Assembly (NCBI GenBank): GCA_021014325.1
Contig: CM037463.1
Span: forward strand, 21,088,026-21,152,025
Source of the DNA: Plazaster borealis
Taxonomy: Eukaryota; Echinodermata; Asteroidea; Forcipulatida; Labidiasteridae
Direction of reading: 5' to 3'
Length of the DNA: 64,000 bases
The position numbers and the translations under genes were made by a program. The first letter of the stretch is position 1. Every line of letters starts with the position of its first letter. A model generated the notes under the pieces. That model was not told the DNA's origin. It did not search any database and saw only the letters and a list, made by a program, of their open reading frames with translations. Below are positions 32,101 through 44,540 of the stretch, in pieces.

Positions 32101-34208
32101 TAGGGTGAGTTACTGCAGCAGAAACCATCGTAACAAAAAAACAAGAAGAAGAAAACAACAACATCAAGTTTAACACTAGGAAAATCTTCATCAATTTTGT
32201 TGTTCACCTTCACAAAAACACGGGAGGGGAATTGGTCCCCGGCGACCACCCCACACAACCCTCCCCGTCGCAATCGCCGCTGCAGTTGAGCTTATTTTGT
32301 ATATACAAGCTTCGATTGAACCTAAGTGTTCTCAGACTTTGGGCTACCGAATCATTGTTTGTTTTCCGTACTTAAGAGAAAAAAATCACGGGAAGATTAA
32401 GTATTGATTTTGCTCGGTACACGGAACTTTACCTTGTAGCAAAAACAAGTACCTTCGCTGCTAGGTATTTTTCAAGCATCTTTTGCAGAGAGGATCTTTT
32501 GGCGTGAGGTGGTACTATGTAGAAGTAGCATGAATAACAATGGTATATATAATTTGTTTAAACTGATGCTTCTTTTACATAATTTTCCATTCTACAACAT
32601 GCGATTAAAATAAATCAATTGTGCCTTTTGTCTTGCTTATTATCAGAACATCTTATCAAAGGAAAACGGCAAATTGTAATTTTATTGTAATGGGTAATCT
32701 ACAATTCAAATGAAAAACATAAAAACGGAAGGTGGGAACTAATTATACAAGTCATTTCCAGCACTTGTGTTTTAACTTTAATTATCTGCAGGTTGAATTT
32801 TGTATTTTACCCCTCCGGACTCTGCAATTGTATTCCCCGTTAACAGCTTTTTCGAATATTGAAATTTCCTTTGTTCCAAACATGGTAATTACCGTAGCCA
32901 GATGCCCTTTTGTTCTCTTTTTTGTTCACACTTATAAATTTGTCTGTTTGTATAGACATATTTTAAAAGTGTCTCGCTGTTTTAATTTGACAAACGTTTT
33001 GCAATTCATATGAACATACACGGCAGCTGCCGGAAGAAGTAAAATACACGCATTACGTTGCAGATAGTAAATATCATCACATATATCATCGCCAGATATG
33101 TCAATACATATTCCAAAATAGTTTCGGATATATTGCAATATATTTGTGTTAAGTTTGACACCGTGTTTTAGCTTTTTTTTAAATTCAAATAAGCTCGTAC
33201 GATAAATTGTAAAAACATCTACAACAAGAATCCACAATTATTTCTGCATTTGTTTACATAAATATAGCAGGCACTACATCACACAAGCTGAAGGCATCTC
33301 TCGCCGGACATAATAACATAGCGCCCCTTTCTAAATCAAGAGCAGCAACCAAACAAAACTAAGATACAAAAAAAAACTTATTAAAAAAATTTCCCCGTTC
33401 CACATTATGATTACATGATGATTAAACCTTTCAATCAGTGTTGGATTTCATTCATTCACCAAGGCTTTTAAACTAATTATTCTTACACAGGAATGCGAGC
33501 TCCAAATTACGGATGATTAGTAACCGTTGCGAGTCCATCAAGTGTAATGGAGTCACTGACCACTCGATTTGGGGCGTGACATTTCCCCCATAGCTCTGAT
33601 ATTTAATTCCACTTAAAGTAGGATCGATCGGTCGTCCGAAAAAAGAAGGAACAATTGAGCCATATATTTCCCCCATTTCCTGCTCTGTAAATCTCATTTA
33701 AAGCGATGCTAAGTGCTTTACGCTGTCTTGTATTTATTCCCATAAGTTAACATTTGTTTCTGGCTGGAAACAAATGTAAATACTTCAGTCACACAGTGAG
33801 TACATTGTTGTATAGTTAGCAAATTTTACGATAGTGGATGCTGCCATGATGCACGTATAGCCACAGTGGGTTTGCTAGACTTGTACAAATTGCCCCAAAG
33901 CTTAAACTTGACTTGTTTTATTGGGCTCAAATAAGTTTTTGTTTTGTTTCCCTTTGTTATAGAGTTTGGGAATAGCTTTAAAGCTGGGGCTAAACGAACG
34001 ACCACTGTAACTTCCCGTTTCGTTCGTTTGGTTCCACAGAAAGTCAAAGTTCAATGCCGTTAATTAATTTTCAGCATAAATTGTAACATCATAATTGTAA
34101 AACATACATATTTTTTATAATGTATTAATCAGGCACCCATTAAATATTTTTGTTGTGAAATTAAGTTACACGACAGTACTGCTCGTCGAACACAATTGTC
34201 CAAAGCTG
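29141..34208. other. Long stretch without a recognised gene
   Basis: AT-rich, short frames only. A LINE-like tail word (TTATATATAGCGCCAAATTAC, minus strand) lies at about 31992. There is a C/CT-run at about 31378-31405, a (TA)n run at about 31721-31733 and a TATA-like box at 31352. Confidence 0.35.
31352..31360 (+). promoter_or_regulatory. TATA-box-like element
   Basis: GGGTATAAATAGATG is an excellent match to the metazoan TATA consensus, with an E-box CAGCTG about 14 bp upstream. The ~180 bp upstream are less AT-rich than the neighbourhood. No downstream coding exon is recognised, so this is a motif match only. Confidence 0.2.
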
Positions 34209-34582
34209 TTTAAAGGCACTGAACACGTTTGGAAATTGTCAAAGACCAGTGTTCTCACTTGGTGTATCCCAACATATGCATAAAATAACAAGCCTGTGAA
34301 AATTTGGGCTGAATTAGTCATCGAAGTTGCAAGAAAATGATGGGAAAAAACATCCTTATTGTACAAATTGGTGTGCTCTCAAATAGGAATACAAACTTCT
34401 TGCAAGAAGTTTTTATTATTTTAGTGAGAAATTACCTCTTTCTCAAAAACTACGTTACTTCAGAGGGAGTCGTTTCCTACTATGTTTTATTCTATCAACA
34501 GCTCTCCGTTGCTTGTTACTAAGTAAGTTTTTATGCTATTATTTGTTTTGAGTCATTACCAAAGGTGTACGAAACCTTTAAA
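34209..34582 (+). mobile_element. TTAA-type MITE
   Basis: TTTAAAGGCACTGAACACG to GTGTACGAAACCTTTAAA, with GTCAAAGACCAGTGTTCTC and the CTTCTTGCAAGAAGTTTT centre. Same orientation as 15985. Confidence 0.82.
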
Positions 34583-36231
34583 CAATTATTGTACGATAGA
34601 ATACTTTAATGTTGGTGCACGTCGCCATCCTTTTACATGAATGTGACGTCACTAACACGTGTCTGCCTTGTTGTCGGGGGCTAAGTCGTGTGACTTGACC
34701 CGGCTGACCTCGGGGAAGCTTCTCGAACGCACCCTGGATACGACTATACAGCAGAAGTTTCTGCTAAACAGCCTTTATGAAATTAGGCCCAGGTGGTCTA
34801 ACTGGCTGTGTTGTACTACGCATGAAATTTCATTACAAGCGCTCTTATGCCAAATGCGATCATCGGGTATTAGCTGATTTGTTTTCTACTATTGGAAAAT
34901 AATAATCATAATAATAATAATACTTAGGGGTCTATGAGGCAAAGGTCGGATCTAAACTGTTTTTCTTCATATTTTACGGTCAGCGAAAATGGGAACCACA
35001 GATTAAACAAAAAGGGACGACGACCTTACCATCTGTAAGAGGTAAACATTTTGTTTTACATTATTACAAAATGTGGTTGGCAAAAAAGTCGGGCTGTGAC
35101 GTTGCAATAAAAATGTCTCTAGACCCCTAATTGCGTAGGCCGCCATCTCTCTGAGGTCAAACAAAGGTCCTGCGCACGTGTGTACGCTCCACGCACAACT
35201 ATCAACCAATGAGAGGTCTTTCTTCGACCTCAGTGAGGGCGCTGCTTATCTCCTGACGTCGTATATGCACGAGGGGTCAATAGATTTTTCCCTTTTCCTG
35301 TTTTGTTGTTGTCTTCTCCCGCACTAAATAATATTGTAAGCGTGACGCTTAGATCCGTTCTTTTAGTATAAAAATGGGTGTTGTTTCCGCCTTGACCGTT
35401 GCCACGGTTGGGTATCCTGTTTGATCTCTTGAAATTTTTCCCCGCAAACAACAACATAGGACTGGTTAGAATGTTCACCGTTAGCGAAAAGGGGTCATGA
35501 CGTCAGCTCTCGTCAGTCACCTCGTCCCAGCCGACGATTCATGTTATCATCTCCCAAAGTTATAAAGATGAACCATTGGCGTGGCTATTTATAATCCAGT
35601 GTGTCAGTGGCCTTCTGGCTCTAGGGGACTCTGGCTTCACTTTAAAGAGAAGCTGACAGACTGACCCTTAACTGCATGAAGTTTATTCTTTTTTGACATT
35701 TTCCTTCTGAACTGCCCTAAAGAATTACACAATTTGTTACACCAGTATAAGGTATGGCTTGCCTGCAGGCTCGTCCACCTGATGGAGCTGGCACTTAATA
35801 TTTTTCACTTTGATTGTCATTTACGTACACGCATTCAATCAACAAATTTTTGCTCATTACTTTTTCAGCAACTTAAATGTCCCACGAGATTAAAAGACAG
35901 AGATAAAACTGAATGAGCAAAAAACTCTGAAAACCTTGTGGCTATCAGCAAATTGTACCTCTTTAAGGTTTGCTTTTAATACTAACAACATTTTTCTGAT
36001 TGTTTTCAAATACATTCCACTGTGTCCTAAACTTAACCGCAGTCGCAAGCTAGAATGACCAACTACGCTTCCTCTACATTCTTCCAAAAGCAATTTTCCA
36101 AATAATAATAAAACCTACCTGTTCCTCGCATACCAACCTTTCGGAATGCTTTTAATAACCGATCAGAAAAAAATTGCCTGCTATACAACCGTAACGCAGG
36201 CAAAACTCCTTCTCAATCAATCAAAATACGT
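34583..36231. other. Non-coding stretch
   Basis: Two perfect CRE-type octamers TGACGTCA (about 34644 and 35498) and an (AAT)n run near 34903. No exon recognised. Confidence 0.3.
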
Positions 36232-36560
36232 TTGTTTGCACCATTCCGACTCTTTTTGGAATCGAACCAACGACGTGTTGCTTTCGTACGGTCTCTCTGC
36301 TTTTTTTGCTGCATCTGTTTGGAGTTTTCGGTTTGTCATATAACTCCCTTCCTGAAGGAACTGCATTGGTTGCCAATAAAGTTTCGCATTCATTTTAAAA
36401 ATTGTACTGCTTGTTTTTTTAATGTATACACTTTTTAGCTCCGTTGAATGTTTTTTGATGCGATGCTTATTGTTTGTAATTTGCTGTAATTTTTAATTGA
36501 AATTTATTGTTATTTGCGCCTTCGAACATCTTCGGATGGAGAGGGCACACAGGAAATGTA
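36232..36560 (+). mobile_element. LINE reverse-transcriptase 3' remnant
   Basis: Translation of 36337-36399 reads HITPFLKELHWLPIKFRIHF. This matches the well-known C-terminal HITPxLxxLHWLPxxxRIxFK signature of CR1/L2-type LINE reverse transcriptases. The frame decays on both sides. At about 36516-36550 a tail-like TTTGCGCCTTCGAACATCTT follows, as expected of a LINE 3' UTR. The rest of the element is gone. Confidence 0.72.
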
Positions 36561-37384
36561 ACAAGTTGTAGAGTAACAGGCTAACCTTTTTGTCAATAAT
36601 GAAATTGTCTTGTATCGATAGCCAGCATTTTAGTGTGACTGATATTATGACTCAAGCTCACAACCTGTTACGCTCTAGATCAGATATTTCAAACCACTCT
36701 GCCCTCAACTTGACCCTTTAACCGAGGCCAGCTCGAGAGCTTGAGAGCTGCGGATAATTACGCATAAATGTATGCATGAATGTCCTTCACGTGATCGTTC
36801 ATGTGCATGTAAGAGACAGGAGACTGCCATTACGTGTGGATTCCGGTGAAAATGGAACCGCCGGAAGTCGCTCATCCATTAACTCTATAAAACTATTGCC
36901 TCTTGGAGGTGTGCCTCACGTGTTAAAAGATGGACACCTCCATCAGTCACTATCGATGTTATATATGCTTTTGTTTGATAACCCCTCATCTGGCTGGTAC
37001 TCTAACAGCACATTTTTTGACATCAGATACGAGGCATTTCAGACCATGTATTCCTCTCTCTCTCCCTTTCCTTCCCACCAGGGAAAGAGTAGGAGAACGG
37101 GGGTGTCGGGTGAAGGCGTCGGAGCTGTGCACCACACACGCTTGGGCCCTCACCCTTGGGTCAAATACATCAGTCACGTCCAGGGGAGATATCTTTGTAT
37201 GTGGGCATTTTCACAGTGGATGTCTGCTCGCACCAAGATGTCATGACATGTTTGATGTTGCCCCAGTATGTCAAGTCACGATTTGAATTACACCATTTTG
37301 TTGGCTGTAGAGACATTCTTTGAAAGTGTGGAAACATAGACAAACTTCGTTTTGTTTTTCTCTTACAACATTATTTCGCTTACA
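36561..37384. other. Stretch with overlapping unrecognised frames
   Basis: A 156-codon plus frame (36776-37246) overlaps frames of 118 and 63 codons. It has no domain I recognise and no coding-like pattern, so I treat it as chance. Confidence 0.3.
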
Positions 37385-37600
37385 ATGTGTGTGAGTGTGT
37401 GGGCGTGTCTATCCATTCAAACCGAGGACTTTAACAAAAGGGATCCGGGTGTTTGACAGAGCGAGGACGTCCTCGCTTCGTTTTCGCGTACAAACCCGAT
37501 GGGGACGTCGCTAAAAAAACTATGTCCAAACAATGGGAGAACAAAGAGAAGTCCTCGATTAGCGGGATTCACAAACGTGTGTGTGGGGGGGGGGCGGTGA
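37385..37600 (-). repeat. Dispersed repeat, inverted copy of 12541
   Basis: Runs AACCGAGGACTTTAACAAAA, GACAGAGCGAGGACG with the same 18-bp palindrome (37460-37477), GATGGGGACGTCGC, and CACAAACGTGTGTGTGG with a G-run. A weaker second copy of the middle part (GGGTCCGGGTGTTTACGGG) follows to about 37710. Confidence 0.6.
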
Positions 37601-37710
37601 GAGTGTTTACCACTGAATGTCGTTGAATTCAGACAAAGGGTCCGGGTGTTTACGGGAGAGAGAACGTACTCGCTTCGCTTTCATGTACAGAACCAATGGG
37701 GCTGTCCGTA

Positions 37711-40700
37711 TCTGCGTGTTTAAATAGAAAATATCGCTGAACAATTTTCTGCTAAGTAAAAATGAGCACGATATCAGTCACCGTAATCATGGCACATTTA
37801 TTTTAACATGAAACATAACAGTTTGTGGTTCGCTAGTTTTTGTGCTTTACAGCTCTGTGAAATTGGGCCCAGTGCACTCTAAATGCAAGTGCGAATTTGA
37901 AGCCCTTTGACTTATTGCAATTAGTTAGTGTTTGCGCCACTTTTGTTTACCGCGTAATAAGGGTATCCAGTCATGCGCATTATTCATAATACCTAAATCA
38001 AATTTTGAAACTACCATCGGTGCCCCCGTGGTGGCGACATGTTTACGGTAATTTTTACCCCACTTGGAGCCAATTTTCTAATGTTTCTATTGTTTTGTAT
38101 ATCGTGTATGTCTGGCAGTCATTACGAAGGGACTATCGCTTTGACCCGAGGGGGCCTTTTCCACATGGCTTAGGCCTCCAGCTCCGTCATCGAGTATTTT
38201 GGAGCAGTGTGCATTTTGCACGGTGCCTCAACATCAAACGGAGCCCGGAGCCGTGGCCCGGATCCGGGGCCGGATTCGGAGCCGGAGTCGGAGCCGGAGC
38301 CGGAGCTGAGGTTTGAAAAAGGCCCCAGTTACCGTGTTCTGAAACTGGTATCTGTTGAATGAGCCCAACTTTTAACTCGTTATATCGTCTCTTCAGACAG
38401 TACACTCCGGTCGCAACTGTGACTGGCTTTGCCATGAAAATGGATGGATTGTACACATTTATTAATTAAAACACAAGCTAGACGAGTTTTATTGATCGCC
38501 ATCATTGCTCTTACTGTAAAACTGCGGGTAGTTCCATCACTCAAATCTAATCCAGACCAAGCGTGGCGGACGAAGCAACGGTGCGTTTGACAGTCATGTG
38601 TACGGTCCGACGTCGCTCCATGTTTCACCTTGAATTTAATTTCAGAGGTAATCGTGTATTATAGTCCGCGAGGTTAGACAAAATGTAAACTGCACAGTCA
38701 TTACCTAGTCAGCTCAAGCCATGTATCAATTAGATTGATAGACATGCTCTCAAATTGTTTCTCCTTAAACAAACAGGTTGAAAGAGTTTGGGATGTAAGG
38801 TTATTCTAAAGTAAACAACGCTGACACACACTTGTGCTGTCGTGGTGCTTCTTCTTTACGTTTACATTGACACAGAGTTTCAAGTCTTAAAAGCAATCCA
38901 AGGGACTTCAGAGAGACACATTGCCCGCCCCACCACGCCAAGCAGTGAATAATTTGCGGAATTTAAACTCAGTCACGTATTTCTTGTTTTTAAACCGGTA
39001 TTCATTGGGATGGACCGCGTATAACAACGAAAGAGATATATATTTGACCTGGCGATCTGATCGCTGTGAGTGCGCACATTGTCCATGTTTCGGAGATTCA
39101 TGGTCGAATCGGCTCACTGCTTTTTTTCATTAAATTAAATCACCCTTTATAAATAAGTGGCATTTTTGTCCATCGATAATAGTAAATTGTTTTTAACTGA
39201 TAATGTTGTGCTTTCTTCTTGTCATGATTTATTGTTATGTCCCCCCCCCCCCCAAAAAAATCTCCAAGTTTCTTCGCTACATGCGGATTTAATTACTGTA
39301 CAGAGATTTACACTCTGAATGTCTCCTTTGAGTTCTACAAACACGCAGTAGAATATAAACATGAAATTGAAACATAGAAAGTCAGCTTCTGATTGAATCG
39401 TGTACGCAACTTGACACTGATTAGCCCTGCACGTGCAGGTTAGTGACCAATCAAAACATGAATAACATGAATAACATTCATACCATTGGAATTCTACACT
39501 GAGCATCCAGTGATGATACCTCAGTATTTGACACCTTATGGGGGTTCGAGGATAACTTTAATAAAGTCCAGAGTTGATGGAGATTAAGAGATGCAACGAG
39601 GTCCGGAAGTCGGAAGATATCATTAATTTAAAGTTTCGAGGAGCATAGACCCACAGAACATAACCTGTGAAGAAAGACGGTATAAATATGTTGTAAAAGG
39701 TGAGCACCTTTTCTGTACAACTTATGAATGTTGTGTTGTCTGTTTGTATTATGATTAAAAGTTCACCGAGGTCGGTCAATTGACTTTAATCAACGTTTTA
39801 ATTCTGTTATTGGCGGTGTAATGATGTTGGTTGATGCACTCTTTGGCTTATGACGGCGTTTTTTTTTAAAGTGGCACTTTGTACGGAGCTAGTTTAAAAG
39901 CTAATGTCTTTGCTGTAGACTTACCACGTTAAAATTGACACTGCATCATGTTTCAACAAATATTGTTTATTTACTGTCATTTAACTTTAACAGAATAGCA
40001 AAAAAAGCCACGCATAGAAAATAAAAACCTTTCAAACGCATGTTTTGGCCTTTAACTTCAATTTCAGTTGAGGCCCCCAAAAAAAGATTGACAAGAAGAA
40101 AAGAATTGCCAGGTAATAAAACCATTTGAGATTTAGATCACATCTAGAAACGTATCTTATGGCACATCGCTTGACTGTATTTTGTTGGGGAAAAGTGTGT
40201 CGGTGGTGGTGAGGTGATGAGACATTTTCTTCATACCACAGTACATAAATGCATATCCCTGATGACGAGGAATGTTACTTCGGGGATACGAAAAAATTGT
40301 TCTATGTACAGCAAAGCAAACGCCATCTTCGCTTGAAATCCCTTTATAATGTTCAACCCTTTAATGTACTATGACGATAGTTGTTCAGCCTGTCACACTC
40401 TCGTGTTTTGGTGTCCGTTCGACAATTTGTAGCTCCAGTCAAAGTTTAGTTATTTTATTTATTCTGGTTTTACTAATCCAAGGTCACTATAGTTAAAGCA
40501 ATGTATGTTAGATAATACGTATGGTTGCTTGGATGATCTTCCCGTCAATTGAACTCGGCAATGGGATATAAACAGTACACCAAGCTGGCAACAGCCAATC
40601 TCTCTCATAAAAACATTGGTTTAACGTCTATTATTATGAATTGCACAAATCATATCAGTCCAACTCTCCAGATCCACGAAACCAACACATTGTTATCGTT

Positions 40701-43694
40701 GCGCATTGTTTTTCGGTATGAGGTGTTTTGACGTTGTATGGAACTATGCATGAGAGCAGTGTGTAGTGTTTGGTCCTATGCCTTTTCTGAAGACAGTGGA
40801 AGCCATTGGACTTGGTTGTCGTTTGTGTACAGGGCACATAACCCATGACAAACTTTTAGTGTCCTCGTTTTCCACTGATACTTTGTGCTACTTGATGAGA
40901 GATTGTGCAGGAGTTGGTCGAGTATCTGGTGAGTAGGTTGCTTTGCTCCTGGTTTTGCTATCTAGGTCATAACTTTTGGATAAATCTGGTAACTTTCGTT
41001 GTCTAAACAAATCAATAGATCCGCCGTTGTTTAATGCAATGCTTTGTAATGTATAACATGATGTACATTCATTCTTTTTTTTTACTGCATTGGTGGCGTA
41101 ATGTACACACAGTATTTGCTTGCCCCTTGTTTCTCATAAACTTTAGTTTTCATAAAAGATAACGAGAACCTATGTTACAACTTGAATGGTAAATTAGTTA
41201 TACTCACTGGTAGTGGTATAGCTTTAATTTAAATTGAGTAGGCCTACTGTCTGTTGCATAAAATATGGTTGTTTTGATTTTTGTTATAGGTTTGTTTTTG
41301 TTCCAACGAGAATCAAACAAATTATCTCCCGTCAACTAATCAACAATCAAGATTTGTGTGTATGATTCCTCGGTCCCCTCGGTAGAAGGAATTCTCCATC
41401 CCTTGGTGAGGAGCAATTTAGGCTCACCAACCCTCGGGATCACAGATTACCCTGACATCACCTTGAAAATAACAGGGTTGCTTTATATTAATAAAAATAA
41501 ATCTGCCTGTGAAATGATTTCCCAAAGATAACTCTACATCGACCAAGAGTTTATTAAGCATTCATGTTGGGGCGCTTGTCCTCTACTACAAGCCACACGA
41601 GCTCCGGTGACGTGCTGTTCCCACAATGACCCAAGTGACGACAACTGACACTTTAAGACGATAAAGCAGATGTCTTTTAGCAAAAGGTCAAACCCGTAGC
41701 AACAACAATCTTCAACTCGATGTTTCTTACACGTCTTAATTATACTCAGGCCGTCTGTATTTATATACACTAAAGATGAAACTGATCGGAAGGGAATGAG
41801 TTTAGGAGGTCTGAATAAGAAATTGGCTTCGGACTTAATTCCGGGTAACTGATCTTTGAGGAATATATCTTTTTTAAGAACTGGAGATGAAAATGCAACA
41901 GCATGAGGGAAACTTGCGTCACATCTTCGTGGTGAATGATTTATTTAACAGAAGGACATCTAAGTATTTTAGATGTTGGATTTATGGCTTTACTGAGTGG
42001 GGGGAACGTTTGGCGGTAAACCACAGAAGGCCGGTAAACATGAATCAACAAATTTTCATTTGAAAATGATTGTACTTATTTTTAGGCTTGCTTTAATATC
42101 TTTTCTCGTGAAACTTTGTTCTTGGTAATTTGGTTCAAAGTCTTGATGACCACGTGCTCGGTACGCCGCAGAAAGGGATAATCTTTCAACACAAAGAGAA
42201 AGTATAGACGACTTTTTCAATTTTTGTTATTATTAATATCCAGCCTCGGTTATATGATGCGACGTATTTCAATCAATACAGTGTCATTAACTTAGATTCA
42301 AACATGATGATCCACCCTTGCCGTCATAAACCTAACATTCTTCTCATTAGATATTACTGGTCAGAACATTGCAAACAATTTGTTCACATCGTATTTTGTT
42401 TTCAAAATTATATTTTGTTTTTATTTCGGAGAGCTAAGGTCAAAGTTGAAGTGTTTATTTGTCGTTTAAGTGGGACTGTTGCTTAAACTAACTCGAACAC
42501 TTCGACTCCTAGTTGCTCTTCAATAAACACCAATAAAACAATGTGCGGGTGTACAAAACAACGTGCGGGTGTACCGGTCCTTTTTGACATCTGTGTTTTC
42601 CAATCGACGGTTCCGGAGCAAATGGGACCCCCTACTTGTATGTGTGCAATTGTTTCCGTATAAGAGGTAAACTTGTAAACAACGAACAACAACATTTCCA
42701 TCTGGAATGTTTGTGTTGTTTTCTTGGCGTGTTTTGATAACGACTTGTGATGGGCTTTAGATTTTCACAGGTTTTGTTTGGTTTACTGAATAAATCTGGC
42801 AATGTTATCGAGCGTTTATTTTCCAATCCAGCTGGCGATTTGTGAGCGTGGTTCGGGAACATCATTCAAACCATTTGACACAACTAATATAATGTTATTG
42901 TTAGTCACCGTGAGTGATCCGTTGGTAATTTTAGCACAAACATTATTTACAACAACAGTTGGCTATTGAGACAGGTGTTAAATTTTTGTAATTTGTAAAA
43001 ACTGAAACCCCAATTAGAAAAAGATACGGGCTACTTATAGGTGTGCTATATTTATTACAATGACCAAACCAGGTGTACAAGAAGGTCATTTACTGATTTA
43101 GATTACTAACTTTGGCAGATTGTTTGCCATATTATATTTCATATAAGTGTGTGTTGGTACAGGAACACCCCTTTGATAACTAAAAAAGGGTGTATTTTGT
43201 TTCTTTCTAACCTAGTTTAAAAATGATTTCAGCACAAATTGGATCATGAAAGAGGAGGGGATGTCTGATTATCGATTATCGATTTATGTAAACCCATCCA
43301 GACCTACTCTCAAAGGGCCATCCCGCCTGAGAGCAAATCATTGTAGAGTGGGTTCGAAGTCGACTGTACATTATCCAAAAATTCTCCACTCAGTTAAAAG
43401 TTAGACCTAACTGTGACTATTGTGAAGCAGCAACTGGTGATAACAGAAAGAAATTGTTTAAACCTAATGCGGTATGGAGGCACCCCATTACAGTATCAAA
43501 TGTTGTAGATGCCATCTTTTTTTATGGTAGCCTTTTTTTTTTACTTTCGCGTTGAAATCCTCTGTTACCGAAATCCAGTTAAGGGCATGGATGGCTTCAT
43601 ATCAGTTTCCCCTTTAGTCCGTCTCCTTTAAGGATCATTACGATAACGCTTGTCAAACATTTATTCTTAGAAAAACGAAACAGAAGTTATCAGG
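37711..43694. other. Long stretch without a recognised gene
   Basis: A (GGAGCC)n-rich tract lies at about 38245-38312 and a C-run at 39241. A GAAATTGGGCCCAG end fragment of the GGGCCC MITE lies near 37858. Remaining frames are short, with no domain recognised. Confidence 0.35.
38245..38312 (+). repeat. GGAGCC-type GC-rich microsatellite
   Basis: Imperfect tandem GGAGCC/GGGGCC hexamers in otherwise AT-rich DNA. The Ala-Pro reading frames across it are by-products of the repeat. Confidence 0.8.
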
Positions 43695-44092
43695 TTAAAG
43701 GGTCTCTATACGTTCGTTTGGTAATGACTCTGAAAATAACTATCACCAGGGGCACGTTGCCACCCTGGGGCTGAAACAGGGTTACCCCCCTTCAGAGCCC
43801 GTAGGGATGTAGGCATGGGTATATTCCACTCTGAGCCTGGCTGGTAGAGCAGAATGCACTACCTTCCCGTTACTGACAGTAACGTTTCTCAGATTATTTC
43901 AATTGCAGATTATTCTTCCTGCGTGGACAAAACAGCTCCAGACTGTCGGCAATATCTCAAAAACGCTACCACCTTTTGAAATGAAATGTTCACAGGTTAG
44001 TTTGGTGGTATAATATCTCCAACTATGCTCCAACTATATAGGATTGAAACAAACAGTGGGTTCCAATTACCAAACGTATACAATCCCTTTAA
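43695..44092. mobile_element. TTAA-type MITE, divergent subfamily with interior insert
   Basis: TTAAAGGGTCTCTATACG to CGTATACAATCCCTTTAA. The right half (GCAGATTATTCTTCCTGCGT, CACCTTTTGAAATGAAATGT) matches 28492-28876 and 50795-50968. About 110 bp at 43748-43870 (CCAGGGGCACGTTGCC to CACTACCTTCCCG) look foreign to the family. Confidence 0.7.
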
Positions 44093-44195
44093 ATTGCCTT
44101 AGGTTTGATGACTTGTGCGTAATAGATTTGAAAAGAGCACGCATCGGCACGATTCGCAGCAGGTGCTTCGTATGGGCTGCAGGTGAACATAGTTG

Positions 44196-44540
44196 TTAAA
44201 GGTATTATAAAGGATTGGTAAGGATAAAGGGCATCATTGTTTAATTGTAGTCGAAAAGCTTACCGGTAGGCCTACTGATTTTAAAGTTCATATGGAACCT
44301 CTTTTTCTGCGAAATATTTCCCTCCTCTAGGTCTTGTTCGGGGAAAAAAAACGTATCTAGAAACCTAAAAGACAAAACGCAACAGCTGATTTCGGTTGTA
44401 ACAACCAAAATTAAAGACAATGTGTTTACATGCTGAAAATTGTGCATGGTTTTTACTATTTTCTTCTTAATAACACAACGGATTAAACCCACATTTTCAC
44501 AGGTTTCCTATTTCATGGATATGGTTGATCACACAAAACA
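44196..44540. mobile_element. MITE-like element (TTAAAGGTATTATAAAGG)
   Basis: Left end TTAAAGGTATTATAAAGGAT. The body (TTTCTGCGAAATATTTCCC, TGCTGAAAATTGTGCATGG, CACAACGGATTAAACCC) matches 50185-50505. The right end is unclear. Confidence 0.6.

Noticed and set aside
36776..37246. 156-codon open frame, the longest outside the Ig cluster
   Set aside because: It overlaps other frames on both strands, has no recognisable domain and no coding-like base pattern.
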